DNA of 5,328 nucleotides, from positions 1 to 5,328 of the forward strand of contig JAAURZ010000218.1 in the NCBI GenBank assembly GCA_012031955.1. The letters run 5' to 3'. This document shows positions 1 to 5,328 of this stretch, piece by piece. Made by a program: the position numbers and the translations under genes. This DNA is from Bacteroidia bacterium (GTDB lineage Bacteria > Bacteroidota > Bacteroidia > Cytophagales > Cyclobacteriaceae). Every line of letters begins with the position of its first letter. Position 1 is the stretch's first letter. A model generated the notes under the pieces. The model was not told the DNA's origin. It ran no database searches and worked only from the letters and a program-made list of their open reading frames with translations.

Positions 1-1179
1 CTGCCGCCACTACGCGGGCGTCTGTCACGCAATGGTCGAAGAGCAGCCTGCCGACTTGTGCAGCAGCCGCGCGCAGTCTCCGGCCGTTGCCAGCAAGAAT
101 CCATAGCCAAGGTCATCCAACGCGTCGATCTCACCTTCAAATATCCGCTCACCGCGCGGCGTTATGATGCCGTCGGGCAGGGCGAGTACGTCTTCCTGTA
201 TATTGCCACACTTGTATTCGTCGGGAATCGCCTTCGAGACGGCGGCAATTACTTCGTCGCCGCGGCTGTTCATGAACCCAAAGTGCCCGCGCATGAAAAC
301 AGGCACAAGGTATTCGGTCGCCTCTTCGCTTATGCGCGCAAGTGAGTCGTTCATCACAACAGGATCGTGTGCAACACGATTCTCCAACTCCAGGTGAAAG
401 GCAATGTCTCTGGCAACCATTGCGTAGGGCGACTTGGGGTATGCACGAACGAAGGAAATGTACGACGGTATGTCGCCGGCGGCCGTGGAGATTTCAAATA
501 TCTGCTGTTCCGCTACGCGTCGGTACGGCGTGGCGGGTTGTTCCTTCAGAAAAGTCATATAAGAATGCAATCGTCTGTCCGACGTCTTGGCTTCAAAGAG
601 CAATTTCTCGTATCGCACCCGGGCGTCGCTGGCGCGATGTGCGTCGGGGTACCTTTCAAGATATCCGGCGTAAGCCTGATACGTATTTTCTTTCAGTGCA
701 TCGAGGTAGGCCACTTCGTCGCGCAGTTCACATGCCTGCTCCCGCTGGGCTGCATACGGGAAACGTTTGAGGAAATCGACGTAGGCGGCCTCGGTGTTGC
801 GCGCCTTGGCGCGTTCGAATGCCGCGCTGTCGATGCGTTCGCGTAGCGTGATTAAAATGGTACTGTCGAGCGGAATCCTGAGCATGCGCTCCTTCTCGCG
901 CGGCTCAGCGTGGGCATAGCGCGAAAGGGCATTCGTAACGTGCACGTAAGCAGAGTCGATGTTGAAATCGGGGTTGGCGAGGTGAAAATAGTAGCGCGCA
1001 TAGATGTAGAAGGTGGTCGCGTTCAAGCTGTCTTTGTGAAAAGACTTGAGTATCTGGCGCTCGGCCTTGTCCCACTTATTCTTCTCAAGGCTTCTGAGGG
1101 CCGATCGCTCCAGCATCTGCTGAGCGCTCGCCGGCTGCGCCCACACGATCATCAAACATAAAGTCAAAAGCTTCTTCAC
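1..1179 (-). CDS. Secreted TPR-like repeat protein with C-terminal WG-type repeat, partial and frameshifted
   Basis: The protein starts with a GTG codon (1177-1179). The nearest upstream ATG on this strand is followed within three codons by a stop. Residues 1-20 look like a signal peptide (MKKLL, hydrophobic core, ASAQ), so export to the periplasm or cell surface is likely. Residues 22-65 resemble a TPR helix pair (LEKNKWDKAERQI). Four helical repeats follow, each with Y-x-x-[FY]-[LV]-x(3)-P, at residues 133-141, 170-178, 207-215 and 240-248, a period of 33-37. From about 288 comes WG-like beta-repeat sequence (GHFGFMNSRGDEVI, 298-311). After residue 376 (LLHKS) the frame breaks and ends at 25. 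Adding one base at the CC of 51-52 restores SGRLLFDHCVTDARVVAA to the window edge, which fits another WG repeat. The C-terminus lies outside the window. No enzymatic motif is visible. TPR-like and WG repeats suggest protein binding, but the true role is unknown. I believe similar proteins exist in Cytophagales; this is from memory. Confidence 0.82.
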
Positions 1180-1202
1180 CTATCGTACCATTTTATCACC
1201 TG

Positions 1203-1210
1203 CAAAACTA
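1203..1210 (-). promoter_or_regulatory. Candidate -7 promoter element of the WG-repeat gene
   Basis: On the minus strand this reads TAGTTTTG, an exact match to the Bacteroidota -7 consensus TAnnTTTG. It lies 23 bases before the GTG start, which would give a short leader. No TTG is found at the expected -33 distance, so the call rests on one element only. The same octamer occurs before the aldehyde dehydrogenase gene. Confidence 0.4.
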
Positions 1211-1294
1211 CAAACTTTAGGCTTTTCCCGAGGCCCGGCTCAGTGCTGCGGAAGCCAGACACGAAAATAGGGTAACATTAGCCACGACAGGCTA

Positions 1295-1307
1295 GACAAT
1301 TATTGTC
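1295..1307. repeat. Perfect 13-bp palindrome GACAAT-T-ATTGTC, possible operator
   Basis: The two 6-base arms GACAAT (1295-1300) and ATTGTC (1302-1307) are exact reverse complements around one central T. The site is 45-57 bases before the ATG of the plus-strand gene and about 115 bases before the GTG of the minus-strand gene. Its size and symmetry would suit a dimeric helix-turn-helix repressor or activator, but no regulator gene of that kind is in view. The arms do not extend further, and no U-run follows to make it a terminator. Chance occurrence cannot be excluded. Confidence 0.3.
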
Positions 1308-1351
1308 GCTTTAGATAATTTTTGTAAATTTTCACTGGTAAAAACCAACCC

Positions 1352-2796
1352 ATGGCCAAACTCAAGAACATCATCAAGCAGCTCTCCGAGCGCGACTTCA
1401 AAGCCATTTACGATTCACTGATTGAAAGCAACGCCGAAAAATCGGCATACTTGCTTCGCTCGCTGCGAGAGCGACAGCTTTCTGACAACAAAATCATGAC
1501 GGAGCTGGATGTAAATGCCAACGCATATTATACCCTGCGGTCGAGGCTGAACCTGAAGATCGAAGAATACCTGATGGAGCAGTTGGAAAGCCCGCGCACC
1601 GATGTACTTCGCAAAGTGGCCAACATAAACGAGGTACTCTTTACCAAGAAAAAGGCGATCGCCATCGCCACGCTGAAGAAGCTGGAAAAGGAGCTCCTCG
1701 ACTATGACCTGTCCAACGAACTCACTATTATTTATAAATCGCTCAAGAAGCTACATGTTAACTCGCCAGACTATTTTCAGTACTCACAGTCGTACAACCG
1801 CCATGTGGCTTACATGCTCGCCGTAGACAAGGCGGAAGACTTGCTGGCCGACTACTTCAAGAAGTACGGCGATTACATGCTCAACGGCGACAGTACTGAA
1901 AAGCTGGGGCTTGGCCTGCTACTGAAAGAGATGCAAAACGTAGCCAAGCTTTACGAGTCGCACCGGCTGTATGTATACCAGAGTTGCATGTACGTGTGGC
2001 ATCGTCTTTTTGTGGAAATCGACGACAACCTCCAACAGGAAGGCGAATCGATCGAAGACATTTTCGATAAAGTGCAAAAGATGTTCGAGAGTTATCACCT
2101 CGACGCCATCTACTACCATCTTAATCTTGTGTTCGAATTCCTCAAGCTTGAGTACTACAACCATTACAAAGTGTACCGGCAGGCCGAGAAGTTCTTTGAG
2201 GAAGTGAACGACGCATGCGCCAACCTGTTGGTGAACTATCCCACTTACACCTTTCCAGGCCAGTTCCTTATCTCAAAGCTCGAGCGTCACATACGCCTGA
2301 ATACGGAGCAGGAACTGCACACCGAAAATGAAAACATCTTCGTGGATTTTGAGGTTGATCCGATGGACGTTCCCAAACACATTATCTACACCATTTACCG
2401 GGCGCTGTCTTATTACTATGTAGCCAGGCACGAAGACGCGGCCAAGCTCATCAACAGTCTTCTCAACGAAGTGAGCCTGAAAAAGTACCCGCTCGCGCTG
2501 CTTGAGATCAAGACCATTCTTCCTTGCAGTACACGCTGTTGCGCGACTATGAGCTGTTTAACCAACTGTCAAACAGCATTCAGCGCCAGATAAGGCTGTT
2601 CGGGAAAGACAGTTGCGAAAACATTCAACTGTTCATCAAAATATTGAAGATTGCCACGAGCGAAGCGAAGAAGGAAAAGGCGAAAAAGATAAAGGCGCTG
2701 ATACCGAAACTGGCAACCGCCAGCAATACCTACTTTTCGCCGACGCGCCTGATTAAGCTGGATGAAAATTTCGTGAATAGCCTGGTGGAATTTTAG
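1352..2796 (+). CDS. Conserved-looking all-helical protein of unknown function, frameshifted
   Basis: The reading frame runs from ATG 1352 to about 2521 (390 codons). It then continues one frame over from 2524 to the TAG at 2794-2796. Adding one base in the TTCC stretch at 2520-2523 joins ...LALLEIKTIL to LQYTLLRDYELFNQ and gives 481 residues. Without repair, the first frame runs into low-quality sequence (PCSTRCCATMS) and stops at 2593. The TTG at 2524 is therefore not a start. The protein has no signal peptide or membrane segment and is rich in Leu, Tyr, Glu and Lys, with amphipathic helices throughout, consistent with a cytoplasmic TPR-like solenoid. Residues 45-75 (LSDNKIMTELDVNANAYYTL and on) could form a helix-turn-helix-like unit, but this is speculative. 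The end is basic (KKEKAKKIKALIPK). I recognise no named family. It may belong to a group known from Cytophagales only as hypothetical. It stands alone on this strand and meets the response regulator tail to tail. Confidence 0.85.
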
Positions 2797-3198
2797 ACTT
2801 CCAGTTTGGCAATGCTTTCGTGCGAAAGCGGTTTGTTCAGGTAGAGCTTAACGTTGTCGTATTTTTTGGACCGGTTGAAGTCCTGCGGATTGATGGACGA
2901 GGTCAGCATCACGATCTTGCACTTCTTCTTGGCATACGTTGCTGAGCTTTTCAAACTCGTCGAGAAACTGAAAGCCATCCATCAGCGGCATGTCAATATC
3001 AAGGAATATCACATCGGGTAGAACGGAGTCCGCCACATCTATTCTCTCCATGTTCTTCAAAAACTCAATCGCACTCTTGGCTCCGGTGTGCGTGTAAATA
3101 TTCTCTGTGATAGCAGCCGCCTCGATCATTTTTTGATTGATCAGATTATCAATCTCGTTGTCATCAATCAGCATTACGGTGCGGTATTTTACAGACAT
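2793..3198 (-). CDS. Stand-alone CheY-like response regulator (receiver domain only), frameshifted
   Basis: After repair this is a 134-residue single receiver domain, the usual size for CheY-like proteins, with no output domain. It accepts a phosphoryl group from a histidine kinase (not in this window). Visible signature residues are the acidic pair D12/D13 (VMLIDDNEIDN), the phospho-acceptor D67 (VIFLDIDMPLMDG), T99 (IVMLTSS) and K122 (YLNKPL), so it should be phosphorylatable. The start is ATG 3196-3198. The frame breaks after residue 87 (EFEKLSN). Removing one base, most simply the C at 2937, joins it to YAKKKCKIVMLTSS and on to the TAA at 2793-2795. A two-base loss there is the alternative. 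Without repair the first frame gives an implausible tail to 2848. Its stop overlaps the stop of the convergent helical-protein gene. Partner and output are unknown. Confidence 0.92.
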
Positions 3199-3223
3199 AG
3201 GTTCAGGTAGGTTTGTAGGTTAT

Positions 3224-3241
3224 ACCTTATAAAAGTAAGGT
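3224..3241. repeat. Short inverted repeat over the response-regulator promoter
   Basis: ACCTTA (3224-3229) and TAAGGT (3236-3241) are perfect 6-base inverted arms with a 6-base spacer. They straddle the candidate -7 element of the response regulator gene, so an operator is possible. On the plus strand the right arm runs into TTTT, but the stem is too weak for a convincing terminator and no plus-strand gene ends here. Chance is a serious alternative. Confidence 0.2.
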
Positions 3242-3259
3242 TTTAGAGATGAATTCCAA
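3230..3259 (-). promoter_or_regulatory. Candidate promoter of the response regulator gene
   Basis: On the minus strand, TTG (3257-3259) is followed after 19 bases by TACTTTTA (3230-3237). This fits the Bacteroidota arrangement TTG-N17-23-TAnnTTTG, with one mismatch at the last base. It would leave a leader of about 25 bases before ATG 3198. The leader contains AACCTAC twice and no strong Shine-Dalgarno sequence. It lies in the 68-base gap after the aldehyde dehydrogenase gene and suggests the regulator can be transcribed separately. Confidence 0.4.
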
Positions 3260-3266
3260 ATAGCTG

Positions 3267-4807
3267 CTAAACATCAAATTTAATCCCTTGGGCCAGCGGA
3301 AGGGAGTCTCCGAAGTTGATCGTATTGGTTTGTCTTCTCATATATACTTTCCAGGCATCGGACCCCGACTCACGTCCGCCGCCGGTTTCCTTTTCACCAC
3401 CAAAAGCACCTCCGATCTCTGCGCCCGATGTGCCGATATTAACATTGGCAATGCCGCAATCGGAGCCTTGCGCCGACAGGAATGCCTCCATCTCTTTGAG
3501 GCTGTTTGTCATTAGCGCCGACGACAGCCCTTGCTTCACGCCATTTTGCAACGCGATGGCGTCGTCCATGTCGGTATATTTGATGAGGTACAGAATGGGT
3601 GCAAATGTTTCCTGCTGCACGATGTCGTACGTATTGCTTACTTCTGCGATCGCGGCTTCACATAGCATGCGGACTCGTATCCCTTGCCGGCCAGCACGCC
3701 TCCCTTCACAAGGAACTTACCGCCCTCTCGCTCCACTTCACGCAGCGCCTTCCTGTACATCGACACAGCCTGCTTGTCTATCAGCGGTCCCACGTGATTG
3801 TCTGAGTCCAGTGGATTTCCTATTCGAAGCTGGGCGTAGGCCTTTTTCAGTTTCTCTCGCATCTCATCGTATACGCCTTCGTGAATGATGAGTCTGCGCG
3901 TGGTGGTGCACCGCTGACCTGCCGTGCCCACTGCGCCAAACAACGCAGCGCGTATGGCGATGTCGAGGTTGGCATGTTGTGAAATGATAATTGCATTGTT
4001 GCCGCCGAGCTCGAGCAGCGCGCGGCCTAGGCGCTCGGCCACGGTTTTACCCACGGCTTTGCCCATCCGCACCGACCCGGTTGCCGACACGAGCGGAACT
4101 CGCTCGTCGTCGGCCAGTAGTTGGCCGATTGCAGACCCACCGTTCACAATGCAGGACACTCCTTCCGGAACGTTATTCTTCTTGAATACCGCTGCCACTA
4201 TTTGCTGGCACGCGATGCTGCACAACGGTGTTTTCTCCGACGGCTTCCATACGCATGTATCGCCACAAACCCACGCCAGCATGGTATTCCACGACCACAC
4301 CGCGACCGGAAAGTTGAATGCGCTTATGATTCCCACTACGCCAAGGGGATGATACTGTTCGTACATCCTGTGCTGCGAGCGCTCGGAGTGCATGGTAAGT
4401 CCGTACAACTGACGCGAAAGGCCTACGGCAAAATCGCAGATGTCGATCATTTCCTGCACTTCGCCCAGGCCCTCCTGGTACGACTTGCCCATTTCATACG
4501 AAACCAATTTGCCCAGGGGCTCCTTGTACTTGCGCAAGGCCACGCCGATTTGCCGCACTACGTCACCTCGTTTAGGCGCAGGCCACTTTCGCCATTCCAG
4601 AAATGCCTGGTGCGCGAGTGCCACTGCCTTGTTGTAGGATTTTTCATCGGCGCTGTAAACCGAGCCAATCAGTTTGCCATCGGCGGGAGAAAACGAATCG
4701 ATTTTTTCGCCGCCCGACCGGATCCAATTTGTTCCCGTGGAAACGCCAAGGTTGGATTTCTTAATGCCCAGTGTGGTGAGTGCTTCTTTGATTCCAAAAT
4801 TTTTCAT
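3267..4807 (-). CDS. Antiquitin-type (ALDH7) aldehyde dehydrogenase, probable alpha-aminoadipic semialdehyde dehydrogenase, frameshifted
   Basis: The likely reaction is NAD+-dependent oxidation of alpha-aminoadipic semialdehyde, which is in equilibrium with piperideine-6-carboxylate, to alpha-aminoadipate in cytoplasmic lysine catabolism. After repair the protein has 513 residues, normal for ALDH7. Visible residues are the oxyanion-hole N165 (SAFNFP), NAD-binding K188 (WKPSEKTP), SATGS at 241-245, general base E266 (ELGGNN), nucleophile C300 ([12 protein letters not shown]) and E400 (ETFAPILY). The ALDH7 hallmark [20 protein letters not shown] is at 460-479. E119 and R299 match positions I recall as binding the aminoadipate carboxylate in human ALDH7A1. 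The frame breaks after residue 385 (CYVKP). Adding one base at about 3651-3655 restores CYVKPAIAEV, and the protein then runs to the TAG at 3267-3269. Unrepaired, the gene appears as an N-terminal piece ending at 3638 and a C-terminal piece from 3668. I prefer ATG 4805-4807 to the in-frame GTG at 4823-4825, which would overlap the -7 element. Confidence 0.95.
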
Positions 4808-4824
4808 GCCTGAAGAATAAGGCA

Positions 4825-4832
4825 CAAAACTA
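4825..4832 (-). promoter_or_regulatory. Candidate -7 promoter element of the aldehyde dehydrogenase gene
   Basis: The minus strand reads TAGTTTTG, an exact TAnnTTTG match and the same octamer as before the WG-repeat gene. It lies 17 bases before ATG 4807, in the 63-base gap after the HtrA-like gene. A proper -33 TTG is not seen; the upstream stretch is GTTTAGTTTAGTC. If real, the dehydrogenase has its own promoter in addition to any read-through, and the GTG at 4823-4825 cannot be the start. Confidence 0.4.
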
Positions 4833-4870
4833 AGAGATTTTGACTAAACTAAACGGTGAACCGGAGCCTA

Positions 4871-5328
4871 TTACCAGTCGACCCCAAGTACGGCCTTGTT
4901 CCCCTCTTTGGTAAAGCCTTCTATGAGTATGCCACCTGCTTTGTACTCGAGAATCCTGTTCATATCTTTCACATCGTCGACTGGAAGTTTGTCTATGTAT
5001 GCGATGATGAATCCATCCTTCAAGCCGCCTTTCTGCATTTTGCCGGGCTTCACATCGGCCACGCGCACGCCACCTTCGAGGCTGAGTTGCGCAAGTTCCT
5101 TGTAAGGCACATCTTCGAACGTGGCGCCACCCAACTCAAACACTACTTCTTTTTCCACAACGGTGCCACCGCCGTCGTTGTTTCTCAGTCGCGCCTTTAC
5201 TTCGCGACGTTGGCCGTCTCGCACGTAGCTCACATCAATCTCCGTTCCGGGCCGGTTGCGTGCCACCCACTCCTGCAGTTCGGACACAGAATTTACCTGA
5301 TGGTGATTGATCCCCCACAATTACATCG
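4871..5328 (-). CDS. HtrA/DegP-type serine protease, C-terminal PDZ region only, partial and frameshifted
   Basis: Only the last 151 or so residues are in the window. The stop is TAA at 4871-4873. The first part is the end of a PDZ domain (DVIVGINHHQVNSVSELQEW) followed by strands (GTEIDVSYVRDGQRREVKA). After a linker (RNNDGGGTVVEKE), a second, more divergent PDZ domain follows (GGVRVADVKPGKMQKGGLKD, then GFIIAYIDKLPVDDV), ending in ILIEGFTKEGNKAVLGVDW. This two-PDZ ending is typical of Bacteroidota HtrA-like proteases, which normally carry a signal peptide and a trypsin-like domain and handle misfolded envelope proteins. The protease domain and His-Asp-Ser triad are beyond the window and cannot be confirmed. 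An apparent TTG start at 5318-5320 is an artefact: in that frame a TAA lies just upstream, while removing one base from the C5 run 5312-5316 links DVIVG to INHHQ and keeps the frame open to the edge. Another PDZ protein is possible but less likely. Confidence 0.8.

Larger units (their letters stand above)
1180..1351. promoter_or_regulatory. Divergent intergenic promoter region
   Basis: These 172 bases separate two divergent genes and must hold the promoters of both, unless a distal one is used. The region is A/T-rich near both start codons and more G/C-rich at about 1228-1255. For the minus-strand gene there is a TAnnTTTG match (1203-1210). For the plus-strand gene the closest thing is TAATTTTTG at 1316-1324, which has TTTG but one base too many after TA, lies 27 bases before the ATG, and lacks a properly spaced TTG. 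The ATG at 1352 has no Shine-Dalgarno sequence, only an A-rich leader (GGTAAAAACCAACCC), which is usual in Bacteroidota. A perfect palindrome lies at 1295-1307. No small ORF or RNA gene was recognised. Confidence 0.55.

Noticed and set aside
1336..1347. TGGT-AAAA-ACCA hairpin in the leader of the helical-protein gene
   Set aside because: A 4-base A/T-containing stem is too short to support a regulatory RNA structure.
2510..2530. Programmed ribosomal frameshifting to explain the split reading frames
   Set aside because: The five sites share no slippery heptamer or downstream structure, shifts occur in both directions, and the genes belong to unrelated families not known to use recoding.
2524..2796. 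A separate small plus-strand gene starting at TTG 2524
   Set aside because: It continues the helical protein exactly where that frame degrades; one added base joins them and there is no ribosome site or gap.
3316..3888. Long plus-strand open frames opposite the dehydrogenase (also 4121-4813 and 367-846 opposite other genes)
   Set aside because: They are antisense shadows of well-supported minus-strand genes, with no recognisable domains and unlikely composition (rich in Arg, Cys, Ser, Pro).
3267..4807. Calling the dehydrogenase and the other broken genes pseudogenes
   Set aside because: All catalytic and signature residues remain, there is no second lesion in any gene, and all five genes are hit once each, which suits sequence error better than decay.
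4808..4825. GTG at 4823-4825 as the dehydrogenase start, adding six residues
   Set aside because: It would overlap the candidate -7 element, and the family usually begins close to the FGIKEAL segment, which ATG 4807 provides.
4808..4870. Rho-independent terminator after the HtrA-like gene
   Set aside because: Only tiny stems such as GGT-TC-ACC can be drawn, with loops too small and no T-run after them on the minus strand.

Overview
The window looks like ordinary chromosomal DNA of a Bacteroidota bacterium, most likely of the order Cytophagales. The indications are a response regulator with the Bacteroidota-style C-terminal motif (IVMLTSSINPQD, YLNKPL), a secreted TPR-like plus WG-repeat protein, a helical protein of a type I associate with Cytophagales, absent or weak Shine-Dalgarno sequences, and A/T-rich leaders carrying matches to the Bacteroidota -7 element TAnnTTTG. 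The phylum is well supported and the order is an inference. I see no phage, transposon, CRISPR, rRNA or tRNA, and no evidence of an undescribed system.

Layout: (1) minus strand 1-1179, a secreted repeat protein cut off by the left edge; (2) 1180-1351, a divergent intergenic region with a perfect 13-bp palindrome and a candidate minus-strand promoter element; (3) plus strand 1352-2796, a 481-residue helical protein of unknown function; (4) minus strand 2793-3198, a 134-residue stand-alone receiver-domain response regulator whose stop codon overlaps that of gene 3; (5) minus strand 3267-4807, a 513-residue antiquitin-type (ALDH7) aldehyde dehydrogenase, probably the alpha-aminoadipic semialdehyde/piperideine-6-carboxylate dehydrogenase of lysine catabolism; (6) minus strand 4871-5328, the C-terminal PDZ region of an HtrA/DegP-type serine protease cut off by the right edge. 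Genes 6, 5 and 4 lie in the same direction with gaps of 63 and 68 bases, each containing promoter-like sequence, so a single tight operon is not required.

The most important observation concerns quality. All five genes contain one apparent single-base indel. In each case the protein continues smoothly in another frame with family-appropriate sequence. Three shifts are fixed by adding one base (near 51-52, 2520-2523, 3651-3655) and two by removing one (near 2937, and in the C5 run 5312-5316). One shift per gene in otherwise intact and unrelated genes points to consensus errors rather than pseudogenes. The gene limits and lengths given here are for the repaired reading frames.

The genes do not form an obvious common pathway. 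A periplasmic protease, a lysine-catabolic dehydrogenase, a signalling receiver and two uncharacterised proteins sit side by side, as is common in this phylum.
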